Below are positions 34,394-42,754 of a stretch of 64,000 bases of DNA, in pieces. The translations under genes and the position numbers were made by a program. Below the pieces are notes generated by a model that searched no databases, had not been told where the DNA came from, and worked only from the letters and a program-made list of their open reading frames with translations. Every line of letters starts with the position of its first letter. Position 1 is the first letter of the stretch. Origin of the DNA: Chitinophagales bacterium (GTDB lineage: Bacteria; Bacteroidota; Bacteroidia; Chitinophagales; JADIYW01); NCBI GenBank assembly GCA_023957215.1, contig JAMLHH010000005.1:1-64000 (forward strand), in the 5' to 3' direction.

Positions 34394-35344
34394 ATGAATA
34401 TAGTGGTGGTAGATGGATACACACTCAATCCGGGAGATTTAGATATAAAGGATTTGCAAAAATTAGGTGCGGTCACTGTTTATGATAGAAGTAGCTATCA
34501 TCAATTGGCAGAACGACTACGAGATGCAGAAATTGCTGTAGTGAATAAAGCCGTTTTTGACCAAGAATTGATCCATCAATTACCAAAGTTAAAATACATA
34601 GCTGTCACGGCTACCGGTTATAACAATCTTGATATCTCTTACTTAAAAGAAAAAGGTATTCTTGTTTCTAATGTCACTAATTACGGCAGTCATGCTGTCG
34701 CTCAACATGCTTTTGCCTTGCTTTTAGAGCTTTGTAATCACGTGGGGTTACATCATGAAGAATGCAAACAAGGACGATGGAATGAGATTACAGATTTCTG
34801 TTTTTGGTCAAAATCTATGACGGAACTGTATGGCAAAAAAATGGGAATTATTGGTTTGGGGAATATCGGTTTGCAGACTGCGAAAATTGCACAAGCTTTT
34901 GGAATGCATGTGTATTACCACAGTCGTACCGATAAACAGATAGCTGATTTTAAATATGTAGAAACTGTTGAAAAAGTTCTTTCAACATGTGATGTGATAA
35001 GTTTGCATTGTACTTTAAATGCTGATACTCAAGAGCTCATTAATAAACACACACTTTCACTTTTTAAACCAGATGCTTTCTTAATGAATACTTCTCGTGG
35101 AGGGTTAATCAATGAAAAAGATTTATTAGAAGCTTTAGATAAAGGTAGATTGGCAGGTGTGGGGTTAGATGTTTTGAGTGAAGAGCCACCTAAAACCATC
35201 CATCCGCTTATTCATCATCCTAAATGTATCGTGACACCACATAATGCATGGGCTGCAAAAGAAACGCGTCAGCGACTTTTAGATATCGCTATCCAAAATA
35301 TCAAGTCTTACATAGAAGGAAGTCCGGAGAATTTGGTGTGGTAG
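34394..35344 (+). CDS. D-2-hydroxyacid dehydrogenase (glycerate/hydroxypyruvate reductase-like)
   Basis: The 316-residue protein has the D-isomer dehydrogenase fold: an N-terminal VVVDGYTLNPGDLD, the substrate loop VTATGYNNLD, HAFALLLEL, the NAD motif GLGNIGLQTA, and the Arg-Glu-His set in NTSRGGLINE, EEPP and TPHNAWAA. It reduces a 2-oxoacid with NAD(P)H, and hydroxypyruvate or glyoxylate is the usual substrate of close relatives. It is a single gene with its own upstream region and no clear neighbour in a pathway. Confidence 0.87.
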   Translation: MNIVVVDGYTLNPGDLDIKDLQKLGAVTVYDRSSYHQLAERLRDAEIAVVNKAVFDQELIHQLPKLKYIAVTATGYNNLDISYLKEKGILVSNVTNYGSHAVAQHAFALLLELCNHVGLHHEECKQGRWNEITDFCFWSKSMTELYGKKMGIIGLGNIGLQTAKIAQAFGMHVYYHSRTDKQIADFKYVETVEKVLSTCDVISLHCTLNADTQELINKHTLSLFKPDAFLMNTSRGGLINEKDLLEALDKGRLAGVGLDVLSEEPPKTIHPLIHHPKCIVTPHNAWAAKETRQRLLDIAIQNIKSYIEGSPENLVW

Positions 35345-35718
35345 TTTTTTAGTGTGCCTTGGCTTTTGAAGTATTTTTAAACACTCGATATCCTTTGCGT
35401 ACATTCTCAAATTCGCAAATTCTCAAACTTGCTAATTAACTTCTTCTCTTCACTTTTTTTAGAAAAAAGTAAAACAATGCTTCGGCTATTGCTCAGCAAC
35501 CGCACACTAAAGCGATTCAATGACCTTCGCTTCGATGAACTCAGCGCAGCATATGTCCTTAACGACTAAATCTTCAAAACTCGCTCTTCGAACTCAAACA
35601 GTTGAAGATTTTACGCCGTTTTCATCCTAAAGGTGTCTATCGAATCACTTAAAAGTACAACAGTAAGTTCTTCAAAACTGTCTATGGTCTATGGTCTATG
35701 GTCTATCGTGTCTATCGT
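35345..35718. other. Convergent intergenic region with inverted repeat and microsatellite
   Basis: No gene is seen in these 374 bases. A perfect 10-bp inverted repeat, AAATCTTCAA at 35568-35577 and TTGAAGATTT at 35602-35611, could form a hairpin with a 24-nt loop. The stretch from ~35470 to 35640 is more G+C-rich than its surroundings and reads like a dispersed intergenic repeat. A search of the full genome would tell. A 7-bp repeat run follows. Confidence 0.45.
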
Positions 35719-35724
35719 CTATCC
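35681..35724. repeat. Short tandem repeat of TCTATGG/TCTATCG
   Basis: Six 7-bp units (three TCTATGG, then TCTATCG, a TG interruption, TCTATCG, TCTATCC) run into the stop codon of engB at 35719-35721. Confidence 0.85.
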
Positions 35725-36321
35725 TATTTCCTTATTCACCTCATCAATATACTCCAAGACAGCGTCTTTGCCGGAGCGTTTAGAGGCAGTTGTTACAAAC
35801 TGTGGAGGTAGTTCCTCCCAACTCTTTTTTAACTCCTTTTGAATAGAAGCGATATTGCTATCTATTTTTGTCTTGCTAATTTTATCGGCTTTGGTGTATA
35901 TAATTGCAAAAGGCAGACCTTTATCGCCGACCCAATTAATAAATTCCATATCTATTTTTTGAGGACTAATACTGACATCTATTAATACAAATAGACATGT
36001 TAACTGCTCCCTATTTGTCAAATAATGTTGATTGGTTTTATTAAATTCCGCTCTGGAGGTTTTTGAAACTCTTGCATAACCGTATCCGGGTAAGTCCACC
36101 AAATGCCAGTTATTATTAATGATAAAAAAGTTAAGGAGACGTGTTTTCCCAGGTGTACCGGAAACTTTTGCCAAGGATTTCCTACCTGTCAAATAATTGA
36201 CCAAAGAAGATTTTCCCACGTTTGAACGACCAATAAATGCATATTCAGGAATAGTACTTTCGGGGCATTGACTGGTTTGGGCAAAACTCCCAACAAATTG
36301 TGCATCTTTAACTATACTCAC
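35719..36321 (-). CDS. engB: Ribosome biogenesis GTP-binding protein EngB/YsxC
   Basis: The 200-residue TRAFAC GTPase has G1 GRSNVGKSS (31-39), G2 threonine in SGTPGKT, G3 DLPGYGYA, G4 TKADK and G5 SKRSGKD. The length is normal. It is essential for 50S maturation in most bacteria. It starts close to the divergent porT region and its stop lies within a microsatellite. Confidence 0.95.
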   Translation of the reverse strand: MSIVKDAQFVGSFAQTSQCPESTIPEYAFIGRSNVGKSSLVNYLTGRKSLAKVSGTPGKTRLLNFFIINNNWHLVDLPGYGYARVSKTSRAEFNKTNQHYLTNREQLTCLFVLIDVSISPQKIDMEFINWVGDKGLPFAIIYTKADKISKTKIDSNIASIQKELKKSWEELPPQFVTTASKRSGKDAVLEYIDEVNKEIG

Positions 36322-36491
36322 AGTTTATCTTTGCGTAAAGATACATATCTATTCAATCTATCTTGTACTTTTGCATTTTTAATCATAAAGTGAAAGGTAA
36401 AAACATATCTATTACAAAAATGACTGATACTTTTTATAACTGAAAGACGTTTATGAAGACAGACAAAAATATTTATCTTTAAAGAAGGAAA

Positions 36492-37220
36492 ATGAAAGAT
36501 TACTGTTCAGCAAGTCATGCCATTAAACGAAATAGTTTCATCATTTTTATGATGTTTATTTTACTTCCATTTTTATCAGAAGCACAAGAACGGGTAGCTA
36601 AAAATGATTCAAAATTTGAAAAACGAAAATACCATTTTGGCATTCAGGTGGGTTTTAATGTCGCCGATTTTAAAATCAGACATTCTGAAGATTTTATTTA
36701 TGATGATGAAATTTTAACCGCATTGACAAAGGTGGGACCCGGTTTCAATTTGGCTATTTTGGGAAGTTACCACTTATCTAAAAATTTTGAAATCAGAACA
36801 GTCCCCGGCGTATCTTTCGCAGAACGACATTTATTATATGACACGAGAAGTTCACAAAGGGTGGACAAAAAGATAGAATCTATTACCGTAGAAGCTCCCG
36901 TACATATCAAATTTAAGTCTGACCCGATAAAAGACTTTAAGGTATATGTTTTTGCGGGAATGAAATATGGTTTTGATATGGCTTCTAACTCCAAAGCACG
37001 AAGAGCCGAAGATTTAGTCAAACTCTCCAAGCATGATTTAGCATTAGATTACGGAGTCGGATTTGAGATACATTTCCCATTATTTATTTTGGCACCGGAG
37101 TTTAAAGTTTCTAACGGATTGATAAATATACACAGTGCCGACCCTTTTCTCAACTATTCCAATGTCTTAGGCGGTTTGCGTTCGAGGATGTTTATGTTTT
37201 CACTTAATTTCGAAGGTTAA
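36492..37220 (+). CDS. porT: PorT/SprT-type outer-membrane protein (type IX secretion / gliding)
   Basis: The 242-residue protein has a signal peptide ending at SEAQ and an OMP_b-brl-like barrel. Alternating strands are clear in FGIQVGFNVADFKI, NLAILGSYHLSKNFEIRTVPGVSFAER and DLALDYGVGFEIHFP. The LAPEFKVSNGL and LRSRMFMFSLNF segments are typical of PorT/SprT. It sits in the outer membrane as a component of the type IX secretion system. Type IX cargo candidates are present at 56042 and 58875. It directly precedes holA. Confidence 0.85.
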   Translation: MKDYCSASHAIKRNSFIIFMMFILLPFLSEAQERVAKNDSKFEKRKYHFGIQVGFNVADFKIRHSEDFIYDDEILTALTKVGPGFNLAILGSYHLSKNFEIRTVPGVSFAERHLLYDTRSSQRVDKKIESITVEAPVHIKFKSDPIKDFKVYVFAGMKYGFDMASNSKARRAEDLVKLSKHDLALDYGVGFEIHFPLFILAPEFKVSNGLINIHSADPFLNYSNVLGGLRSRMFMFSLNFEG

Positions 37221-37223
37221 TTT

Positions 37224-37231
37224 TATCTTTG
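37224..37231 (+). promoter_or_regulatory. -7 promoter element TATCTTTG just before holA
   Basis: This is an exact TAnnTTTG match only 6 bases before the holA ATG at 37238. If used, the transcript would start close to or at the start codon, so the message would be leaderless or nearly so. Confidence 0.5.
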
Positions 37232-37237
37232 TAAATA

Positions 37238-38266
37238 ATGGTTCAGTCTTTCCCAGAAATAATACGTGATTTAAAAAATGGACAGTTGGCTAATATCTAC
37301 TTTTTATGTGGAGAAGAACCTTATTTCAGTGATGAAGTAGAAAAGTTGATTTTGAAAAATGCTTTAAGTGATTTTGAAAGGGATTTTAACCAAGACATTT
37401 TATACGGGAAAGATGTTGCGAGAATGAGCGATGTCATTTCCATCTGTCAACAATATCCAAGCTTTTCTCAAAGAAGATTGGTTATCCTACGTGAAGCCCA
37501 ATCTTTTAATAAAAAAGAACAATGGGAAGCATTTGAATCTTATATTCATCAGCCGGTAGATACCACGGTTTTCGTCATCTTGTACAAACACAAAAAATTA
37601 GACGGAAGGTGGTCATTAAAGAAGGTACTGACTTCATCCAAGAAATCGGTCTTTATGGAAGCCGGAAAACTACGGGATTATGAAATTCCAGGATGGATCA
37701 ATGATTACATGACCGGTCAAGGCTATAAGATTCAACATGATTCCACAAAACTGATTGCAGAATCATTGGGAGATGATTTGAGTCGGGTGGTAAAAGAGTT
37801 GGATAAATTGAGTCTTGTTATTGACAAAGGTGGGGAAATCACTGCTGAAAAAATTGAAAAGTATATCGGAATTTCAAGAGATTACAACAGTTTTGAGCTA
37901 TCAAAATCCTTAGTAACCAAAGACTTGTCAAAAGCCGTAAAAATCATAACTTATTTCTCTCAAAATCCTAAAGCCGGTCCTTTTCCATTAATTATTACAG
38001 CATTTTTTTCTGTCTTTTCAGGACTTTGGCTCTACTACTCATCTTCACCACAGGATTTGAGAAATAGTGCTTATTTGTACAAAATATTAAAATATAAGGG
38101 AAGAATTGATGAAGTAACTACTGCCGCAAAATTTTATAATGCTCAACAGACAGAAAGAGCATTACACCTCATCGCAGAATACGATGCCAAATCAAAAGGT
38201 GTCAATAATAAAAACACGACCGATGATCAGTTGTTATTAGAATTGGTTTATAAAATTATGCGGTAA
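37238..38266 (+). CDS. holA: DNA polymerase III delta subunit
   Basis: The 342-residue protein has the HolA layout: IYFLCGEEPYFSDEVE at the N-terminus, RLVILREAQSFNKKEQW, the KLDGRWSLKK stretch, and a C-terminal helical domain (FELSKSLVTKDLSKAV, FFSVFSGLWLYY). It opens the clamp as part of the clamp loader. Its stop overlaps the next ATG by one base. Confidence 0.92.
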   Translation: MVQSFPEIIRDLKNGQLANIYFLCGEEPYFSDEVEKLILKNALSDFERDFNQDILYGKDVARMSDVISICQQYPSFSQRRLVILREAQSFNKKEQWEAFESYIHQPVDTTVFVILYKHKKLDGRWSLKKVLTSSKKSVFMEAGKLRDYEIPGWINDYMTGQGYKIQHDSTKLIAESLGDDLSRVVKELDKLSLVIDKGGEITAEKIEKYIGISRDYNSFELSKSLVTKDLSKAVKIITYFSQNPKAGPFPLIITAFFSVFSGLWLYYSSSPQDLRNSAYLYKILKYKGRIDEVTTAAKFYNAQQTERALHLIAEYDAKSKGVNNKNTTDDQLLLELVYKIMR

Positions 38267-38718
38267 TGATGAGTTCAAGTAAGCCTCTTTTCTCACTGCT
38301 GTTTATCTGTATTTTATGGGTTTCTTGTAATCCGATAGAGCATTTTTCCTATTATACTTTATACCTCAATATTGATGATTTACATGGTCTTGTCGAAGAT
38401 GGAGATATCATTTCAAATAATAAAAAAATCGGTAAAGTTGGTGATATTACCACAATCAATAACGACAATCATATAGTCATCCTAAGGATAAACAGAGATG
38501 TTTTAATACCAAGAAATTCTGATATAAGAGTTATCACTGATATGGAAAGTTCAAAGGCTTATATCGAAATTGTTTTTTCACATTCAAAGAAGAACTATAA
38601 CGAAAACGACACCCTACAAACCGAGGGAACCATTCTTTTCAATAAAAATATCCACCTGCAAGAAGTCAATGATATACCAAAGGATTTACCGGAAGGTATT
38701 AAAAACTTGTTGAAATAA
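38266..38718 (+). CDS. MCE (MlaD-like) domain lipoprotein
   Basis: The 150-residue protein starts with a hydrophobic signal peptide that ends in a lipobox, LWVSC. The body has the MCE pattern: YLNIDDLHGLVEDGDIISNNKKIGKVGDI, then VILRINRDVLIPRNSDIRV and SKAYIEIVF. MCE proteins bind lipids in the envelope, usually with an ABC transporter, but no such genes are adjacent. This is a short, single-domain form. It is cotranslated with holA. Confidence 0.72.
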   Translation: MMSSSKPLFSLLFICILWVSCNPIEHFSYYTLYLNIDDLHGLVEDGDIISNNKKIGKVGDITTINNDNHIVILRINRDVLIPRNSDIRVITDMESSKAYIEIVFSHSKKNYNENDTLQTEGTILFNKNIHLQEVNDIPKDLPEGIKNLLK

Positions 38719-38824
38719 AGTTTCTCATGTCGCATTGAAACATAAAGTGACTAATAATATTCAACTACCATTGAAGTTTCAATAACTATATTTTTATAGA
38801 ATACGTATGAGATACCAATCTTAA

Positions 38825-38860
38825 CAAAAAACACCATGTACAATAATTTGCACATGGTGT
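38825..38860 (-). terminator. Rho-independent terminator of ssb
   Basis: On the minus strand ACACCATGT and ACATGGTGT form a perfect 9-bp stem, followed by TTTTTG. It lies 25 bases after the ssb stop. Confidence 0.85.
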
Positions 38861-38884
38861 CCATTCATCAATCAACGCAGAATT

Positions 38885-39247
38885 TTATGAAGCTTCCACG
38901 ATTTCGGTTGTTGAGGGTCTTTTGACGAGTTCAATTTCTTTAGCGACAATTTCGGTAATATATCTTTTACCTCCGTTTTTGTTTTCGTATTCTCTGTAAG
39001 CGATTTTACCTTTGATGACAACTTCTTTACCTTTTTCAAGTTGTTCTTCAACGGTTTTTACCAAATCTCCCCAAGCGACTACGTTGTGCCATTGAGTTTC
39101 TTGAACTTTTTCTCCTGCTTTGTTTAGATAGTTTTCAGAAGTAGCCATGCTAAACTTAGCCAAGGATCTGCCGTTTTCAAAATTGATGATTTCAGGGTTT
39201 CTACCCAAGTTTCCTGTTAACTGTACATAATTTCTAACTGTGCTCAT
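38885..39247 (-). CDS. ssb: Single-stranded DNA-binding protein (short form)
   Basis: The 120-residue protein is an OB-fold SSB: VQLTGNLGRNPEI, LAKFSMATSENY, ETQWHNVVAWG, KGKEVVIKGKIAYREYEN and TEIVAKEIELV. Normal SSBs continue with a glycine/proline linker and an acidic DDDLPF tip for partner binding. This one ends at VEAS soon after the OB fold, so the tip is missing. It may be a second, non-housekeeping SSB. Confidence 0.9.
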   Translation of the reverse strand: MSTVRNYVQLTGNLGRNPEIINFENGRSLAKFSMATSENYLNKAGEKVQETQWHNVVAWGDLVKTVEEQLEKGKEVVIKGKIAYREYENKNGGKRYITEIVAKEIELVKRPSTTEIVEAS

Positions 39248-39318
39248 AACGATAAAATTTAATAATGAAACAATACACCATTGAGATGCAAGAACATAAC
39301 AGATTCCACAAAATAAAT

Positions 39319-40140
39319 TTACTTTTTTAAAAATAAATTCATATCATGCTGAAAATCAGTATTATCTGACACGTTGTCAAAATGTTTGGTGTTGTAAAAA
39401 TGAAATTCATCACCGGGCTTTAACACCTTTTGTAATCTATTTGTGTTACGCAAAGGAACAAACATATTGTTAGAGCCATAAAAAATAGCCACTTGCCCTT
39501 TGTAATGACTGAGAATAGTTTGTGTATCAAACCGGTAGTTTAGCAACAGTTTAAAGGGAAACAATGGGATATATTCTCTATACAACTGTGCCAAGTTAGA
39601 AAAAGGAGTAATCAATGCTAATTTTTTAATATTGTTGTTATTAGCAAGACGGGTAGCAATAGCTGCGCCAAACTCAACACCGACAATTACAATATCCTGA
39701 ATTTTTATATCATATTTGGATGCAAAACTATCCAACATCATGGAAGCATCTTCATAAAGATTTTTTTCGGTTCTCTCACCGGTTGTTTTACCAAAATCTA
39801 TATAGTCCATCATCCAAACCGTATATCCCAAATCAGTATAAAAAGGAATAAACTGGGTATGATACTCTACATTCTGATAATTTCCGTGAAGATAAAAGAT
39901 ATAGCCGGCGTTTGCTTTTTTAGCCGGAGTGTATATAGCATTAAAAATCTCTCTCTTTGAGGATGTATCTTGCCAAATGTATTCTTGGTGAGGAACTAAG
40001 ATTTTAAACTTATAATCTTCGGATACAGATTTAGATTGAAAGATAATTTGTTCTTGAAAGATGAGGGCAAAAAAAACAATCAGATGTATTCCCACAAATA
40101 CACCGATAATTATTTTCAACCATTTGATATACTTGACCAA
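39319..40140 (-). CDS. Membrane-anchored alpha/beta-hydrolase-like protein without the usual Ser nucleophile
   Basis: The 273-residue protein has one N-terminal membrane helix (residues about 8-28) and an alpha/beta hydrolase fold: IFYLHGNYQNVEYH (oxyanion HG), WMMDYIDFGKTTG, and IVIVGVEFGAAIATRL in place of the GxSxG elbow. The nucleophile position is Glu, read from GAG. The acid (SNNMFVPL) and His (NTKHFDNV) parts are still recognisable. Close relatives (YqkD/FrsA-like) have Ser. It is therefore either a pseudoenzyme or altered. It is a single minus-strand gene upstream of ssb. Confidence 0.75.
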   Translation of the reverse strand: MVKYIKWLKIIIGVFVGIHLIVFFALIFQEQIIFQSKSVSEDYKFKILVPHQEYIWQDTSSKREIFNAIYTPAKKANAGYIFYLHGNYQNVEYHTQFIPFYTDLGYTVWMMDYIDFGKTTGERTEKNLYEDASMMLDSFASKYDIKIQDIVIVGVEFGAAIATRLANNNNIKKLALITPFSNLAQLYREYIPLFPFKLLLNYRFDTQTILSHYKGQVAIFYGSNNMFVPLRNTNRLQKVLKPGDEFHFYNTKHFDNVSDNTDFQHDMNLFLKK

Positions 40141-40183
40141 GTAAAATTCCTAATTTCATTCAAAATTAACACAATTACTTATC

Positions 40184-40768
40184 TTATTTGAAAAGAGATT
40201 TGAAAACTTTCTGAAATGCTTCATCCTCCACTTTTGTTTTGGGGCTGAAACTTGCCACTATATGACCATTTTTATCAATCAGAAACTTTTGAAAATTCCA
40301 TGTGACAGGAGCATCTATAACACCATTAAAGGCTTTATTTGTCAAATAGAGATATAAAGGGTGAATATCTTTCCCTTTGACAGAAATTTTTGAAAACATC
40401 GGAAAAGTCACATTGTAATTGAGTGTGCAAAACTGTTTGATTTCTGCATTCGTCCCGGGTTCTTGACCTAAAAAATTATTGGCCGGAAATCCCAAAATAA
40501 CAAAATTTTTGTCCTTATACTGTCTATACAGATTTTCCAAACCTTCATATTGTGGTGTATTCCCACATTTACTTGCTACATTGACTATTAGTATTACCTT
40601 ACCCTTGAAATCCGATAAAGAAACCTCTTTCCCATCAATGTCTGTCATCATGTAATTGTATATCGAACCTTTTTCGCTGTCTCTACTGTTATCGGCTACG
40701 ATATCTTTTGCATTACAAGCCCAAAAAGAACACATAACCAATATCAGCAAACCATATTTATTCAACAT
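40184..40768 (-). CDS. Glutathione-peroxidase-like lipoprotein (thiol peroxidase)
   Basis: The 194-residue protein has a signal peptide ending in a lipobox near SFWAC (C18). The GPx fold shows the peroxidatic cysteine C68 in NVASKCGNT, GFPANNFLGQEPG, a second cysteine in FCTLNYNVTFPMF, and WNFQKFLID. The catalytic Cys replaces selenocysteine. Such enzymes usually use thioredoxin. It would reduce peroxides at the periplasmic face. Confidence 0.88.
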   Translation of the reverse strand: MLNKYGLLILVMCSFWACNAKDIVADNSRDSEKGSIYNYMMTDIDGKEVSLSDFKGKVILIVNVASKCGNTPQYEGLENLYRQYKDKNFVILGFPANNFLGQEPGTNAEIKQFCTLNYNVTFPMFSKISVKGKDIHPLYLYLTNKAFNGVIDAPVTWNFQKFLIDKNGHIVASFSPKTKVEDEAFQKVFKSLFK

Positions 40769-40856
40769 AAACCATTTTTATTATAGTGATATAAAAAATT
40801 TATCCGTATTTTAGAGTTGAAGTATTTTCATACTAATAAGCTAAAATTAATCCATT

Positions 40857-41753
40857 TTGTTCAGAATTTTTTTACTTTTTTTATTCTCTTTTTATTTACT
40901 GACTTCATTGCAAGCCCAAGATAACATTCCGGCGACTCCCATCTCACCTCAAACCGGTACTTTAAAAATGATGGCATGGAATATTTATATGTTACCACCT
41001 TTACTGAAATTTACGGGCAAGAAAAAAAGAGCCTCTGTCATCGCAGATACTGTCGCCAAAATGGATAATGATTTTATCATCTTTGAAGAAGCTTTTCACA
41101 AAGGCGCACGTAAACGTATTAGAGAAAAAATCAAACATACTTTTCCCTATATGATTGGACCTGCTTTCCCCAAGAAATTTTCTATCAAAACATCTGACGG
41201 ACTGTGGATAGTATCAAAATTTCCCTTACAAGAAATTGACAAAATAAGGTTTAAAGAGCAATCCGGAATAGATAAAATGGCTCGAAAAGGCGCATTGATG
41301 GTCAAAATGAAAAAAGACCTGCAAGCTTTTTATATCATTGCCACCCACATGGATGATGCAGGAACTTTAGATGGTAGAATCACCCAACTCAAACAAATCA
41401 AAAACCAACTGATAAACAAATACAGCAAAGACAGTATTCCCATCATTTTAGCAGGAGATCTTAATATCAACAAATATGACATGATAGGTATGGACAGTCT
41501 GCTTCATATCTTAAATGTAAAAGATTATAAAATATCCGGACCACAAAAGCTCAGCTATGATTATAAAACTAATTCTCTCGCTTATGGAGCTTATCAAGGA
41601 ACTTTAGACCATATTTTCCTGTTTCCTTATCATCTACACGTCATTTCCGAAACCTATCGCATTCCTCTCATCAAAAAAACTTGGAAAAAAGGCAGACACT
41701 TTTTATCTGACCACCATCCTGTGGAACTTATTTTGCGCTATCGGCAAGAGTGA
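40857..41753 (+). CDS. Secreted endonuclease/exonuclease/phosphatase (sphingomyelinase-like) hydrolase
   Basis: Reading from the TTG at 40857 gives 298 residues. They start with a signal peptide (IFLLFLFSFYLLTSLQAQ), and the DNase-I-like fold follows: LKMMAWNIYMLP, DFIIFEEAFHKGA with the catalytic Glu, YIIATHMDD, ILAGDLNINKYD, LDHIFLFP and SDHHPVEL. The order of Asn-Glu-His-Asp-Asn-Asp-His residues is that of neutral sphingomyelinases and related phosphodiesterases. It would be exported. The start codon is not ATG, and no other good start gives a complete signal peptide. Confidence 0.85.
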   Translation: MFRIFLLFLFSFYLLTSLQAQDNIPATPISPQTGTLKMMAWNIYMLPPLLKFTGKKKRASVIADTVAKMDNDFIIFEEAFHKGARKRIREKIKHTFPYMIGPAFPKKFSIKTSDGLWIVSKFPLQEIDKIRFKEQSGIDKMARKGALMVKMKKDLQAFYIIATHMDDAGTLDGRITQLKQIKNQLINKYSKDSIPIILAGDLNINKYDMIGMDSLLHILNVKDYKISGPQKLSYDYKTNSLAYGAYQGTLDHIFLFPYHLHVISETYRIPLIKKTWKKGRHFLSDHHPVELILRYRQE

Positions 41754-41857
41754 GGAGCGATGCATTAGTACATGGGTACATTGATACATTGGTATATCAC
41801 ATAGGCACTTGCCAAACGACTTGTTATCGACTGCCCTTCTTTCGTCACATTAAAAAT

Positions 41858-41929
41858 CCCTTTTGTAGTCCGTAGCTTATACCTCTATCCCAGTCAGGAG
41901 TCAAGTGATTACGAACTGTGCCAAAAGGG
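41858..41929. ncRNA. Candidate structured RNA element bounded by an 8-bp stem
   Basis: CCCTTTTG (41858-41865) and CAAAAGGG (41922-41929) are perfectly complementary. Inside them AGTCCGTAG can pair with TTACGAACT with one mismatch and one G-U pair. Read on the minus strand, the outer stem is followed by ATTTTT, like a terminator, so a short minus-strand RNA is possible. It does not fold as a canonical tRNA and lacks a T-loop GTTCGA. No known RNA family was recognised. Confidence 0.35.
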
Positions 41930-42183
41930 TGTTGAACGATATCTTCCGACTTGTCCGAATTAGTACGACAAATTTAAAGGGTTTTGAACATAATTAACTG
42001 AATGTCTGGGTCTGTATTTTATTAGAATCTAAAGGTGGACGGGTCAGAAAAAGTATGTTAGATGAATACAAGAGCGGGCTTCATGCGATAGGTGCAATTT
42101 GGAATGATTCTAATTAGTATTGTTAAGAGCACAATTAAGCTGAAACTTTCTTATCTTTAACTTTAGATTAAAAAGACAAAAGT

Positions 42184-42197
42184 GTGACATTTGTCAC
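42184..42197 (+). promoter_or_regulatory. Crp/Fnr-like palindromic operator
   Basis: GTGACATTTGTCAC is a perfect 6-bp dyad (GTGACA/TGTCAC) around TT, matching the TGTGA-N6-TCAC layout of Crp-type sites. It is centred 65 bases before the cytochrome ATG. A Crp/Fnr gene lies at 33601-34179, but the link is unproved. Confidence 0.45.
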
Positions 42198-42255
42198 TTG
42201 GAATGAAAATGTCTGATTGAATCTTAGAGTTTGTAAATTTTTTAAAAAACCAAAT

Positions 42256-42735
42256 ATGAAAAGAATTAGAGTTATTGCGTTATTGATGGTGATACCTTTT
42301 GTTTATTTCGCATGTAATGGAAATGCGGAGAAAGAACACAAAATTGTGGATCACGACGAAAGCCAGGTTAAAGAAGTTGAGAATTATGACCCGGAAAGAG
42401 GACTTGGTGAGTTTGATGAATCAAATGTGAAATTAGGTCCTTTGGATGTAGCGATGGCTGAAAAGGGCGAAAGAATTGCGCAGACAAAATGTATGTCTTG
42501 TCATAAATTATCTGATGAAAGACTTGTCGGTCCGGGCTGGAAAGGGGTGACTGAAAGACAAACTCCTCATTGGATTATGAACTTTATCACCAATCCTGAT
42601 CCCATGTTGGATGTGGATCCCGAATTACAAGCACAACTTGAAATGTGTCTGGTACGTATGCCTAATCAAAACCTTACAAGCGAAGATGCAAGAGAGGTAT
42701 ATGAATTTATGCGTAAAAATGACGGTGTAAAATAA
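42256..42735 (+). CDS. Mono-haem cytochrome c lipoprotein
   Basis: From the ATG at 42256 the product is 159 residues, with a signal peptide and lipobox ending at YFAC. It has one CMSCH haem motif followed by KLSDERLVGPGWKGVTERQ. The distal methionine is in VRMPNQNLT, and AREVYEFMR ends the fold. The YVGP, RRTPEWIMN, LNP and MPNQNL pattern is shared with cytochromes near nitrous oxide reductase genes in Bacteroidota, but none are here. It is anchored in the envelope for electron transfer. A Crp/Fnr-like dyad precedes it. Confidence 0.87.
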   Translation: MKRIRVIALLMVIPFVYFACNGNAEKEHKIVDHDESQVKEVENYDPERGLGEFDESNVKLGPLDVAMAEKGERIAQTKCMSCHKLSDERLVGPGWKGVTERQTPHWIMNFITNPDPMLDVDPELQAQLEMCLVRMPNQNLTSEDAREVYEFMRKNDGVK

Positions 42736-42754
42736 TTTATAACGGAAAATTTGA

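Larger units (their letters stand above)
41754..42255. other. Long intergenic region before the cytochrome gene
   Basis: About 500 bases without a confident gene. It starts with short degenerate repeats of TACATTG (41770-41800), then holds a 72-nt hairpin-bounded element at 41858-41929 and a Crp/Fnr-like dyad at 42184-42197. Confidence 0.5.

Noticed and set aside
36322-36491. TATCTTTA motif before porT as a promoter
   Set aside because: It ends in A and so does not match TAnnTTTG.
41858-41929. Possible tRNA because the outer stem spans 72 nt
   Set aside because: It has no D-loop GG pair, no anticodon stem and no GTTCGA T-loop on either strand.
41905-41929. Sigma-54-like TTGGCAC on the minus strand
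   Set aside because: There is no GC at the required spacing for the -12 part.
42217-42735. Cytochrome gene starting at TTG 42217
   Set aside because: The ATG at 42256 starts directly at the signal peptide; the added 13 residues do not belong.
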